The notes under the pieces are model-generated. The model was not told where the DNA came from, made no database searches, and saw only the letters and a program-made list of their open reading frames with translations. A stretch of DNA of 64,000 nucleotides from Ferruginibacter paludis (lineage in GTDB: Bacteria; Bacteroidota; Bacteroidia; Chitinophagales; Chitinophagaceae), in the NCBI RefSeq assembly GCF_030409685.1, contig NZ_JAUFQJ010000005.1:186001-250000 (forward strand). Direction: 5' to 3'. The first letter of the stretch is position 1. The number at the start of each line of letters is the position of its first letter. Shown here one piece after another: positions 36,919-45,968 of the stretch. The position numbers and the translations under genes were made by a program.

Positions 36919-36955
36919 AATGGAATCAGTGAATTTTAAATGCACTGATTCCATT
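36919..36955 (+). terminator. Hairpin downstream of the beta-propeller gene
   Basis: Perfect 13-base arms AATGGAATCAGTG (36919-36931) and CACTGATTCCATT (36943-36955), loop of 11 bases. The T-run is short (TT), so termination is less sure. Confidence 0.55.
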
Positions 36956-37339
36956 TACTGCGCATAACCGAAACGCTGCGCCAGCAAATATGTGCGTCGC
37001 TTGAATTAAAGACCACCGTTTGTTGCGCACTGCTTATTGGCTTGTTTTTACGTTTGGCGCAGGGACAAGCCAAATTAGTTCAATTATTCTTTCGCCGTAA
37101 AAAATCAAAGCGCTTGAATCAATTATGACGTTGCCATCAGTAAATTTTTGATTCAACTTTTAAAAATACTTTTTTTTATTTTTCTTGCACCCTCTTATCT
37201 GCTAACCCAGCTACAGTAGCTTGACCCCCGGTTTACCCTACTGGTGCCGCACTTTCCCACTTTGCAGAAGATTAAATGAAACGGGTGCACAGAAAGAACA
37301 ATGAATATTTCTTGTTACATTTATTGCCGGTTACGGGGT
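36956..37339. other. Spacer before the acetyltransferase remnant
   Basis: About 380 bases without a supported gene. Runs of T around 37170-37190 look like noncoding DNA. The 5' part of the decayed acetyltransferase may lie here. Confidence 0.3.
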
Positions 37340-37528
37340 ATGGTTTTTCAATTATCTGTATAACGGCAATCCCCACCGTCAGCATAAATGCAAAGAGCAA
37401 ACGTTCCGTAATATGGCTCACAAAAGGTTTTAGCAAAATGTGGTTTTATAAAAACTGGTGTAGAAAAAGGATTTGTCAGCGTTCGCCAAACAGAAATTAA
37501 AGAATATATTTATCAAATTACAGATTGA
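37340..37528 (+). pseudogene. C-terminal remnant of a GNAT acetyltransferase
   Basis: The frame from 37412 to the TGA at 37526 encodes YGSQKVLAKCGFIKTGV followed by EKGFVSVRQTEIKEYIY, a characteristic end of RimJ/RimL-like GNAT proteins (SQKVLxKCGF). Upstream pieces in other frames (NPHR, CKEQ) look like the preceding strand region, and a TAA at 37409 interrupts the frame. The N-terminal acetyl-CoA region is absent, so at least one indel and a stop have destroyed the gene. Confidence 0.6.
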
Positions 37529-37601
37529 TAGTTGTCAGAAGATACTTTTCAGGCAGACGATAAAAAGCTATATTCCATATTAAAATAAAAATTACAAAAA
37601 A

Positions 37602-37937
37602 ATGATTACTTACATTGAACTTTGGAAATCAAAACCAACATGGAAAAATATGTCCGGTGAAGAAAGAGGAAAATACCTTACAGCGCTGGGCCCCGCGATT
37701 CAACAATTAATGGATTCCGGCGTGCAAATTATAAGTTGGGGTAAAAATGAGTCCGCTACATTTAGCAGAGTGGACTATGATTACTTTGCTGTCTGGACTT
37801 TCCCGAATATCGAAACTGCGCAACAATTTGAACAAATGGTTGAAGGTGCCGGATGGTACAACTACTTTGAACAGGTGAATGCTATGGGGAATGCAACCAA
37901 TCCGCAGGAAATTATGGGCGATATGATTAATGCTTAG
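37602..37937 (+). CDS. DUF6616-like small protein
   Basis: 111 residues; MITYIELWKSKPTWKNMSGEERG begins it, then LTALGPAIQQLMDSGVQIISWGKNE, FAVWTFPNIETAQQFEQMVEGAGWYNYFEQVNA. The pattern matches a family of small uncharacterised alpha/beta (ferredoxin-like) proteins that I associate with DUF6616. Soluble, cytoplasmic. Starts 73 bases after the acetyltransferase remnant. Confidence 0.6.
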   Translation: MITYIELWKSKPTWKNMSGEERGKYLTALGPAIQQLMDSGVQIISWGKNESATFSRVDYDYFAVWTFPNIETAQQFEQMVEGAGWYNYFEQVNAMGNATNPQEIMGDMINA

Positions 37938-38073
37938 CGAACGACTTCAGTAGATTAGTCTTTGCGCTTTTGCATTGCGCTTACCGGCGTATTTTACGTC
38001 GCTCATTTAACTCCATTACATATGTTGAGTTGTATCGTGCTTATAATATACCACAGCTTATAATAAAAAAATA

Positions 38074-38128
38074 GTTTTAATAAACCCGGTTTTAATAAAA
38101 CCAAAACGGCTTTATTAAAACGACGGGT
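38074..38128. repeat. Cluster of AT-rich direct and inverted repeats
   Basis: GTTTTAATAAA occurs at 38074-38084 and 38089-38099, its complement TTTATTAAAAC at 38111-38121, and ACCCG (38084-38088) pairs with CGGGT (38124-38128). Two alternative stem-loops can form between convergent genes. Probably a terminator-like element for both neighbours. Confidence 0.6.
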
Positions 38129-38246
38129 GCTGAATTGATATAGTGCAATGGGAAGAACGTAATTTTTGTTTAATTATGCAACGGTCAGGCTATGCGTTAC
38201 CAGTACAATTACCTTGCCGGAGGCAATATATTTTAGTATATGTATT

Positions 38247-38630
38247 TTATAGCAAAGACACTACCTTTTCCTCTGTGAGAGGCTTTTCAATGTAGCCTAC
38301 CACATTCTTATTTTCTACCGCTCTTAGTTTATCATTGTTGTCGATAGAAGAGGAAAGTATATAAATCTTAAACCTGTTTTTAATTTTTTCGTCCAGTTCT
38401 TCAAAATGGTCAACAAAGTCCCACCCTGTCCAGGTGGGCATATTGATATCCAGCAATACAATTTTTTTATTATTATTACTTTCAGTGTCTTTACTGATGT
38501 ATTCGAAAGCTTTAACAGGTTCAGTGAAATCAATAATACCGGCATCGGCGACTGCATCTTTAATGGCCAAATCACATAGCAGGTTATTCACCGGATCGTT
38601 ATCAATTATAATAAATTGCAAGGGTGTCAT
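38247..38630 (-). CDS. Single-domain response regulator
   Basis: 127 residues, a stand-alone receiver domain with no output domain. Acidic pocket D-N-D near residue 10, phosphorylation Asp in KIVLLDINMP, and Lys in YIEKPL near the C-terminus, so all key residues are present. It starts 14 bases downstream of the histidine kinase gene on the same strand, so the two are probably one operon and a cognate pair. Single-domain receivers act by protein contacts or phosphotransfer. Confidence 0.88.
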   Translation of the reverse strand: MTPLQFIIIDNDPVNNLLCDLAIKDAVADAGIIDFTEPVKAFEYISKDTESNNNKKIVLLDINMPTWTGWDFVDHFEELDEKIKNRFKIYILSSSIDNNDKLRAVENKNVVGYIEKPLTEEKVVSLL

Positions 38631-38644
38631 TGTGCCGGGATTTA

Positions 38645-39796
38645 TCAGGAATTAAATTCAATTCTAAATTGTGTGCCTGCATTTACCTCGCTACTGATGC
38701 TGATTTTTCCACCCATAGATTCTACCTGTGTTTTTACCATATAAAGTCCCATTCCCTTTCCATCGGCCTTGTCAGTATGAAAGCGTTTGTACAATCCAAA
38801 TACATGCTCCCCCACTTTTGAAAGGTCAATCCCAATTCCGTTATCTTCAAACAGCAAAACAATTTTGTCATTTTCTCTACTGCTGGTAATTTTTATCATG
38901 GGTGGCACTTCCGGCTGCCTGTATTTTAAACTATTGGAAATAAGGTTAAAGAAAATACTGTGCAGGTAGCTTTTGATGGTAACAATTTCTTCGGCTGCTG
39001 TAAAATTCCACAAAATAACAGCCTTCTCATGCTCAATCATTTTTTCAATACTCAGCTGAATATCTGCGGCAAACTTTGCAAAGTTGATTAACTGTTTACT
39101 TTCATCCACCTTCTGCCTTATTTTTAAAATATCATTCAGGTCCCTGATCACTTCATCCAGTTTGGTAACTGATGTAGAAAGGCCGGCGCCTATCTGGCTT
39201 CTCAAATCATCCGGAAGGCCTGTTTGCTGAAGCCGGTAAGAAAGGCCAATGATATTAGCTACCGGGGCCCGCAGGTTGTGAGAAATAATATAGGTAAATT
39301 GTTCCAGGTCTTTATTGCGCTGAATTAAGTCGGTGGTCATCTTTTCCTTTTGGTCGTTTTGGAACACCAGTTCCGCATTTGCGATAACTAATTCGGCAGC
39401 ACGTTTTTCTTTCTCCTGGTTTTGAAATATGAGCTCTTTATTCGCTATCACTAATTCTGCATCTCTTTTTTCCCGCTCTGCATTTTGAAAAACAAGTTCC
39501 TTGTTGGCGATGATCAGCTCGGCAGCACGTTTCTCTTTTTCTTCATTTTGAAAGAGCAGTTCTTTATTGGCGATCACTAATTCTTCTGCACGTTTCTCTT
39601 TCTCTTCATTTTGAAAGAGCAGTTCTTTGTTAGCAATCACCAGTTCTTCTGCACGTTTTCCTTTTTCCGCATTTTGAAAAACCAGTTCCTTATTTGCAAT
39701 GGCTAATTCTGCCGCCCGTTGCTTTTTTTCTTCCTTCTGAAATGCAAGTTCCTTGTTAACATTAATTAACTCGTCGGATTTACTTATGCGATCCAT
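38645..39796 (-). CDS. Histidine kinase with seven 21-residue linker repeats
   Basis: 383 residues. The N-terminus is a run of seven near-identical 21-residue repeats (residues 9-155) of the type ELVIANKELLFQNEEKEKRAE, a long coiled coil. A HisKA domain follows (FTYIISHNLRAPVANIIGLS, phospho-acceptor His173) and an HATPase domain (N box FNLISNSLKYR, G1 DNGIGID, G2 GKGMGLYMV). No membrane segment or sensor domain is seen, so it is probably cytoplasmic and driven by its coiled coil or by another protein. Followed by its likely partner receiver. The repeat linker is typical in Bacteroidota kinases. Confidence 0.9.
   Translation of the reverse strand: MDRISKSDELINVNKELAFQKEEKKQRAAELAIANKELVFQNAEKGKRAEELVIANKELLFQNEEKEKRAEELVIANKELLFQNEEKEKRAAELIIANKELVFQNAEREKRDAELVIANKELIFQNQEKEKRAAELVIANAELVFQNDQKEKMTTDLIQRNKDLEQFTYIISHNLRAPVANIIGLSYRLQQTGLPDDLRSQIGAGLSTSVTKLDEVIRDLNDILKIRQKVDESKQLINFAKFAADIQLSIEKMIEHEKAVILWNFTAAEEIVTIKSYLHSIFFNLISNSLKYRQPEVPPMIKITSSRENDKIVLLFEDNGIGIDLSKVGEHVFGLYKRFHTDKADGKGMGLYMVKTQVESMGGKISISSEVNAGTQFRIEFNS
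39332..39772 (-). repeat. Seven 63-base tandem repeats within the kinase gene
   Basis: Seven in-phase units coding for 21-residue repeats; units 3 and 4 are nearly identical in DNA. Such arrays can change copy number by recombination, which would lengthen or shorten the coiled coil. Confidence 0.8.
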
Positions 39797-40597
39797 AATG
39801 CAGGTTTGTTTTAAAGGTAATCTTTAAAAACTGCTACAACAATTATTATTAAAGAAAAGGCAGGCAATCCATTGTATCTAATAAAGCCCCAACTGTACAA
39901 GGATTTTCCGTCGCGGCAACCTGTTCTACCGGGCTTTGCAGACTTGTAACAAATATTCCGTACAAAAAAGGGATTTGTTAATGGTCGGCTTACTTTTGAC
40001 ACTGGCTCTATCAGCTGGCTGAAAAGGGTTTAAACTTACACAACACATTGTCAGACACCCATGAACACGCGATACTATGGCGCTTCCTGCATACCATTGT
40101 CGTGCGGGGGTGTTTATTCTGACTGCTGTCGTCAATAAGGTGATGATTATGGCCGGTGACGGCATAAAAAATTGCCGGTACTACAAAAAAACAAGTTGAC
40201 TGTTTCAATAATCCAACCACCGGGTAATTTATAAAAATAACGTTTACCGGATTGCTGAAATCAGAAAAGGTAAAAGTGGTTACCAGTTTGAAGCTGATCG
40301 CCGGGAAGGCCCCCTCCAGAAATTATCAGTTGGAGTCGCAGTATCAGTGCAACATTTAAGGAACATTTCATTTACGCTGGCAGGAATTAAAACGGGTATT
40401 ACAAATAATTTTATCATAGAGCGATGGATCTGTGTTTTGCAGCGCTGATTCCGTTTTATCGATAGCGCCTGACTGTTACCCGCAGATAAATAAATTAAAT
40501 GTGAATTTATGCTTAACTTTAAAGTACTACAATTGAACAGGCTACATAAGTTATATTACAGTGCAGTCTTTTTGCATGGCTGAAAATTGTCAATTTT
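39797..40597. other. Long divergent intergenic region between two kinase loci
   Basis: About 800 bases between the two divergent sensor loci. No protein-like frame could be supported (a 79-residue minus frame near 39926-40165 has no features). Probably holds promoters; a small RNA or decayed gene cannot be excluded. Confidence 0.4.
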
Positions 40598-43213
40598 ATG
40601 AAACCCTTGTCATCACGCAATCAACAGCTTCGGCTAATCAGGTTCCTGCTTTTTCTTGCCATTGCTACCATTGTTGTTTTTATACTGCCGGGATTTGAAA
40701 AAAAAGGTTACTGGTTAAACAACGTGTTGCCATTAGCGGCATTTTTACTGCTGCTGGCAGCTATCTTTTTTATTAATAAAGCAATACGGCATTTTTCAAC
40801 CTCATTGCCTAATAACGATAATACAACCGATGAGCTGCCGCTTGAAGGAAAAGCCAATGTACCAGCACCGGACCTTGTGGAAAAACGATTCCAGGCACTG
40901 ATACAAAATAGCCAGGGCATCACTGCGCTGATTGATAAAAATTTCAATTTCCTTTTCCGCAGTTCGTCTGCCGCCCGCATTACTGGCTGGACGAATGAAG
41001 ACATTGCCAGTATTCCAAAGCAGTACGTACATCCCGAAGATTGGGAGCCCCTGAAAAAAATGATTACAAATTCAATCGCCCATCAAGGCGAGGTACTGCC
41101 GGTTGTAACCAGGTTGAAACATAAGGAAGGCCACTATATCTGGCTGGAAGGGACCGTGAAAAATATGTTGAATGATCCGCATGTGGGTGGAATTGTAATC
41201 AATTTGCATGATGCTACCAGGCAAAAAGAATCAGAAGAAAAAATCATCAAAGCAAATCGCCTATACCTTTTTATAAGCCAGGTTAACCAGGTAATTGTAA
41301 AATTATCTGACGAAGCAAGTCTTTTTAATGAAGTATGCCGGATTGCAGTTGATATCGGGCAATTTAAAATGGCATGGATAGGTTTAACAGATGAAGCCAG
41401 CCAATACCTTGTACCAGCAGTATATGCAGGCAATGGAAAAGATTATCTTGCTAATCTGTCTATTCCTGCCACCGCAAATGGCTCGCAATCTCATGGACCA
41501 ACAGGTACTGCTATCAGGCAGGGCATGCACGTTGTTTGCAACGATATACAAACTGCACCTGAAATGGCACCCTGGCGAATTTCGGCCCTTGACCATGGGT
41601 ACTTATCTTCTATCGCTTTACCAATAAAAAAATCAGGCAAGGTCATTGGTGCTTTTTCTTTATATGCTGCTGTAAAAAATTTTTTTAGTAAAGAAGAAAT
41701 TGATTTACTGCTGGAAGTAACAGAAGACATCTCATTCGGACTGGAAATTTTTGAAAGAGAAAAATTACGTACCGAAGCGGAAGCAATGGTATTAAAAAGT
41801 AAACAGCAATACACGATGCTTACTGAAATTTCTCCTGTCGGCATTTTTCATACAGATGAATCGGGTAACACTACTTTCGTTAATCCCAGGTGGTGCCAGA
41901 TTGCAGGTTTGCCTGCTGAACAAGCATTGGGAAATGGCTGGCTGCAGGCTGTTCATGAACACGATAGGACTAACGTGCTGGCCAATTGGCAGGAAGCTAC
42001 AAAAAATCACCAGCCTTCTTCAATGGAATACCGTTTTGTGCATAACGATACCTCTGTCAGGTGGGTGTTGGGACAAGCCTCCCCGGAAAAAGATGCTACC
42101 GGTGAAACCATTGGATATGTTGGTACGGCAACCGATATTACTGCTTTGAAAAATGCGGAGAATGCCATTGCAAAAGAAAAAGAATTATCCGATTCCATCA
42201 TCAATAGCCTGCCGAGCATTTTTTTTCTTTACAATAAAGCAGGTAAATTTTTACGTTGGAGCAAGAACATGGAAAATGTAACGAAGTATACACCTCAAGA
42301 AATTGCCCGGATGCACCCGCTGGATTTTTATGATGACAGCGATAAACCAATGATTGCTGAAAAAATAGCCAACACGCTGCAAACTGGAGCAGATGCAGTA
42401 CAGGCTGATCTTCTTTTAAAAACAGGTGAAAAAATCCCCTATTATTTCACCGCCAAAACGGTTGAATATGAAGGCGACGTGTGCCTGGCTGGTGTAGCGA
42501 TAGATTTTACAGAACGTACAAAAGTTCAGGAAGAAATTAAACTAACAACAGAAAAATTGCGGCGCTTAACAGATCACCTGCAAAACATACGCGAAGAAGA
42601 AAGGAAAAAGATTGGCCGCGAAATACATGATGAACTGGGTCAGCAATTAACGGCCATTAATATGGACGTTGCCTGGATTGATAAAAAAATTCCGGAAGAA
42701 AATGTACTGGTAAAAATGAAATTAAAAAACATTATCCAGTTATTGAATGGCAGCAACCAGGCAGTAAGAAGAATACTGACTGAACTGCGGCCATTGATGC
42801 TGGATGATTATGGCCTTACGGATGCCATCGCCAAACTGGCGAAACAATTTACAGACACAACAGGCATTCCGGTGCACTTGCTGGATGAAGCCGGGGAAAT
42901 AAATGTAACCGAGCAGGTTGCCAATTGCATTTTTAGAGCTTGCCAGGAAAGTTTTACCAATATTACCCGTTATGCACAAGCCAATAATGTGATGATGCGG
43001 CTAAGTACTACGCACAATACCGTTCATGTATCAATAACAGATGACGGCATTGGTTTTGATATTGCGTCCATCCAGTATGGAAAATCATTTGGTATTTTAG
43101 GAATGAAAGAACGGGTAATTTCCCAGGGTGGTATCTTTGACATTACAAGTACGGCAGGCAAAGGAACAAAAATTGCCTTCAGCTTACCGTTAAAAAATAA
43201 ATCAGTAGGATGA
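40598..43213 (+). CDS. NarX-type histidine kinase with PAS, GAF, PAS and PAS sensors
   Basis: 871 residues. Two membrane helices at the start (residues 14-32 and 42-64), then PAS (from VEKRFQALIQNSQGI), GAF (around LFNEVCRIAVDIGQFKMAWIGL to SFGLEIFERE), PAS (TMLTEISPVGIFHTDESGN) and PAS (SIINSLPSIFFLYNKAGKF). The kinase domain has the HisKA_3 type (REIHDELGQQLTAINMDV, His677) and an HATPase (FRACQESFTNITRYAQA, DDGIGFD). It ends in an ATGA overlap with the NarL-type regulator, so the two are translationally coupled and very likely partners. Input signals are unknown; PAS domains of this group may bind haem or flavin. Confidence 0.92.
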   Translation: MKPLSSRNQQLRLIRFLLFLAIATIVVFILPGFEKKGYWLNNVLPLAAFLLLLAAIFFINKAIRHFSTSLPNNDNTTDELPLEGKANVPAPDLVEKRFQALIQNSQGITALIDKNFNFLFRSSSAARITGWTNEDIASIPKQYVHPEDWEPLKKMITNSIAHQGEVLPVVTRLKHKEGHYIWLEGTVKNMLNDPHVGGIVINLHDATRQKESEEKIIKANRLYLFISQVNQVIVKLSDEASLFNEVCRIAVDIGQFKMAWIGLTDEASQYLVPAVYAGNGKDYLANLSIPATANGSQSHGPTGTAIRQGMHVVCNDIQTAPEMAPWRISALDHGYLSSIALPIKKSGKVIGAFSLYAAVKNFFSKEEIDLLLEVTEDISFGLEIFEREKLRTEAEAMVLKSKQQYTMLTEISPVGIFHTDESGNTTFVNPRWCQIAGLPAEQALGNGWLQAVHEHDRTNVLANWQEATKNHQPSSMEYRFVHNDTSVRWVLGQASPEKDATGETIGYVGTATDITALKNAENAIAKEKELSDSIINSLPSIFFLYNKAGKFLRWSKNMENVTKYTPQEIARMHPLDFYDDSDKPMIAEKIANTLQTGADAVQADLLLKTGEKIPYYFTAKTVEYEGDVCLAGVAIDFTERTKVQEEIKLTTEKLRRLTDHLQNIREEERKKIGREIHDELGQQLTAINMDVAWIDKKIPEENVLVKMKLKNIIQLLNGSNQAVRRILTELRPLMLDDYGLTDAIAKLAKQFTDTTGIPVHLLDEAGEINVTEQVANCIFRACQESFTNITRYAQANNVMMRLSTTHNTVHVSITDDGIGFDIASIQYGKSFGILGMKERVISQGGIFDITSTAGKGTKIAFSLPLKNKSVG

Positions 43214-43842
43214 GACGCATTATTATTGCAGATGATCACAGCTTTGTTCGTTTGGGAATTATACAGATACTGAAAGATGAATACCCTGGCGTTGAAATAA
43301 CAGAGGTGGAAGACGGGGAATCGCTGGTGAATGCGGTAATGAAAAACGATTTTGACCTCGTGATATCCGACCTGGATATGCCGGGCAGAAGCGGTCTGGA
43401 AGCATTGGAACAAATTAAACAGATTAAGCCCGGGTTGCCGGTATTGATACTTAGCATTTTTACTGAGGAGCTGTATGCTATAAGGGTATTAAAGGCAGGC
43501 GCAGCCGGTTTTTTGAATAAAAACGCTGCACCGTATGAATTAATAAAAGCCATTGAGCGGATCGGCCGGGGTAAAAAGCATATAACACCGGAAATAGCCG
43601 AGAAATTATTAAACAGCCATGGAGTTAACAAGGAGCCGCATGAGTTGTTAAGTAACCGCGAATTTGAAATATTTAAATTACTTGCCAACGGAAAAACACT
43701 AACCCAGGTTGCAGCCCTGCTTTCGCTGGCGCTTACAACGGTAAGTACCCACAGGGGAAAAATAATGGATAAATTAAAATTATCTACCAACTCCGATCTT
43801 ACCCGTTATGCCATCACCCACCACATCATTACAGATATTTAA
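43210..43842 (+). CDS. NarL/FixJ-type response regulator
   Basis: 210 residues. Receiver domain with IIIADDH at residue 4-10, phospho-Asp54 in LVISDLDMPGRSG, Thr/Ser and Lys (FLNKNAAP) positions present. A LuxR-type HTH domain follows (residues about 145-195: LSNREFEIFKLLANGKTLTQVAALLSL, VSTHRGKIMDKL). Start overlaps the kinase stop by four bases (ATGA). It should bind DNA after phosphorylation by the upstream kinase. Target genes unknown. Confidence 0.93.
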   Translation: MRRIIIADDHSFVRLGIIQILKDEYPGVEITEVEDGESLVNAVMKNDFDLVISDLDMPGRSGLEALEQIKQIKPGLPVLILSIFTEELYAIRVLKAGAAGFLNKNAAPYELIKAIERIGRGKKHITPEIAEKLLNSHGVNKEPHELLSNREFEIFKLLANGKTLTQVAALLSLALTTVSTHRGKIMDKLKLSTNSDLTRYAITHHIITDI

Positions 43843-43998
43843 AACTTATTCTGGCATTTGCACGTCCATAGCTGCACGGCACTGAATAGTATAACTACTA
43901 TGCCCAACACCCTGTTTTATACTATGCTATAAAAGCAACGCCTACTATCAAAAGCAGTTTTTTTATGTGGGTACTTTGCAATTACCAAATTGCGGCTC

Positions 43999-44379
43999 AT
44001 GAAGGTGCTAATTGTTGACAGCTCAATTGATATTATCGAACGGCTGGAAGAAATGCTTTCGGAAACAACAATTGCCAGTACGGTATATACTGCAATTACA
44101 TACGACGAAGCTATTCACCTTTATATCACGCATCAGCCAGATGCAGTTTTTCTGGACGAAGGGTTACCCGGTAATCATTCTATCCAGCTACTGGCAGCTT
44201 TTAAACAATTGAAAAAAGATACTACGGTGATTATGATATCGATTATAGAGGATGCTGATAAAGAGGAGAAATGCCGTTTGCTGGGTGCTGATTTTTTTTG
44301 CGACCTGTACCATCATTACCAGGAAATACCGCAAATAATGTACAGCATCGTGGACAGCAGATTAAAACGGCCCTATTAA
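43999..44379 (+). CDS. Divergent single-domain receiver lacking the usual C-terminal Lys
   Basis: 126 residues from ATG 43999 (MKVLIVDSSIDIIERLEEML). It has the acidic N-terminal pocket and a phospho-Asp candidate in AVFLDEGLPGNHS. However, the position where receivers carry Lys (usually xxKP) reads ADFFCDLYH, without Lys. Such degenerate receivers often do not respond to phosphorylation normally and act as protein-binding modules. It is 156 bases after the NarL-type gene. Confidence 0.75.
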   Translation: MKVLIVDSSIDIIERLEEMLSETTIASTVYTAITYDEAIHLYITHQPDAVFLDEGLPGNHSIQLLAAFKQLKKDTTVIMISIIEDADKEEKCRLLGADFFCDLYHHYQEIPQIMYSIVDSRLKRPY

Positions 44380-44655
44380 ATTAATTACCACCATGAAAAG
44401 CCAGCTATACAAAAGGCATCAACTGTTAAAAACATTGCCGGGTTATTTACTCAGCCAAAGTTTACGGTTGGTGCATTTTTTTAATCTTTTTTTTATGCGG
44501 CGGTGGTATACTGTAAAGTTAGCCGGATAAATAAATGGTGCACTACAAGCCTGCAGTTTGAACCCCACAGTTGTTGCTGGAGGTTTGTTGTAGTTGGAAC
44601 CGATGCTCCTCATGCCACCAAAGGAATTTTGTATTAAGTAAAGAAAAAGCAGCTT

Positions 44656-45084
44656 ATGAAACCATTTCATATTTTACTGGTGGAAGACAATGAAGGTGAC
44701 ATCCTGATTGCAACAGAAGCAATTGAACAGATGGGGCGGGTAAATAAAATCAGCATTACCAGGGACGGGGATGAAGCGATTAAATTTTTAGCAATCATAT
44801 TGGATGCTGCAATTAAAAATTTACCAGATATTATATTACTGGATATTAACTTGCCAAAAAAGAACGGTTATGAAGTGTTGGAATTTATTAAAAGAAACGA
44901 GCACTTAAAACATATCCCGGTTATTGTGCTCAGTACCTCCTCTAATCCAAAGGATGTTCGCAGAGCCTATAACCAACATGCCAATTGTTTTATCACCAAG
45001 CCGGATGAGATAAGCGACTACTTTAAGATAATGCATGCCATTGAAAATTTTTGGCTTAGCATGGTTAAACTAACGGTAGGTTAA
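44656..45084 (+). CDS. Rcp1-like single-domain response regulator
   Basis: 142 residues, receiver only. LLVEDNEGDILIATEAIEQ start, phospho-Asp in IILLDINLPKKNGYEVLEFIK, Ser in VLSTSS and Lys in CFITKPDE, all in standard order. The C-terminal tail LSMVKL and the family resemble regulators that pair with phytochrome-like or hybrid kinases. Third receiver in a row after the NarX-type kinase, spacing 276 bases. Confidence 0.87.
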   Translation: MKPFHILLVEDNEGDILIATEAIEQMGRVNKISITRDGDEAIKFLAIILDAAIKNLPDIILLDINLPKKNGYEVLEFIKRNEHLKHIPVIVLSTSSNPKDVRRAYNQHANCFITKPDEISDYFKIMHAIENFWLSMVKLTVG

Positions 45085-45407
45085 CTGGCAGCGGTGTTTG
45101 CTGTGAGTTGGCTACCTGTGCACACCGTTACACTTCAAGTGTATAAAGCGATGCAAAAGTGTTTGTAATTTTTTTAGACCAGCTTTAAACGGCTGTTACT
45201 CTTTTTTAAAACCGATTGCATTATCCAAAATGGCCATCAGCGGTGTTTTAAGCCTGATAACACTTGCTTACCTCTAAAACCCTTGCTGATGCCTTTTGGT
45301 AGTGTATGACAATTTCCCTCTTTCTACCCCTCCTGATTTTACCGTCCGTCATATCTTGTTTTAGATAATGAACTCCGTATATTTAGCATTCAAAAAACAA
45401 ACCTGTA
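45085..45407. other. Intergenic region
   Basis: 323 bases. TATATTTA at about 45379-45386, 19-22 bases after a TTG, is a weak promoter candidate for the next gene. No hairpin with T-run is clear. Confidence 0.35.
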
Positions 45408-45890
45408 ATGATGACCCAATACACTAAGCTAATGTGCGGCCTTGTCAGCTGTGCAACACTGCTGCTAGCCTGCGAAACAAAAAAACAATCAGATGCCGTT
45501 CACCAAACCGCCCTGCCCATTATTGGTACCTGGCAACTGATCTCCGGCACCACAATTGAAAAAGGCGATACTACGGTTACCTGGTATACCAAAAATGTAT
45601 CCTTCATTAAAATCATCAACGATACTCACTTTGCTTTTTTAAAACACGATCTTACCAAAGGCAAAGACTCAACGGCTTCTTTTGGTGCAGGAGGCGGCTA
45701 CTATTCGCTTAAAGACAGCACTTATACCGAGCACCTGGAATATTGCAGCGACCGGGAGTGGGAAGGCAATGATTTCCCTTTTACCATTACCATACAAAAT
45801 GACACCCTCGTTCAGCAAGGTGTTGAAAAGGTGGAAGGTGCCGGCATTAACCGCCTCAATATAGAGCGGTATGTAAGGTTAAAAAAGTAA
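45408..45890 (+). CDS. Lipocalin-like lipoprotein
   Basis: 160 residues. Lipoprotein signal MTQYTKLMCGLVSCATLLLACETKK with lipobox LLAC, then a single beta-rich domain: IIGTWQLISGTTIEKGD, TKNVSFIKIINDTHFAFLK, YYSLKDSTYTEHLEY and INRLNIERYVRLKK. The pattern (GTWxLxS start and repeated strands) matches small lipocalin-like proteins (DUF4488-type) of Bacteroidota. Probably binds a small hydrophobic ligand at the membrane; not proven. Lies 79 bases before the PIG-L gene. Confidence 0.65.
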   Translation: MMTQYTKLMCGLVSCATLLLACETKKQSDAVHQTALPIIGTWQLISGTTIEKGDTTVTWYTKNVSFIKIINDTHFAFLKHDLTKGKDSTASFGAGGGYYSLKDSTYTEHLEYCSDREWEGNDFPFTITIQNDTLVQQGVEKVEGAGINRLNIERYVRLKK

Positions 45891-45968
45891 CCGCAGGTAT
45901 GGTTCATCTTTAAGTCGTTAACCATCTTAGTTCAGTTTATACAAATTGTCAGCACCAACAACCTGCGT

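Noticed and set aside
39926..40165. 79-residue minus-strand frame between the two kinase loci
   Set aside because: Irregular composition, many rare residue runs and no recognisable motif; likely chance.
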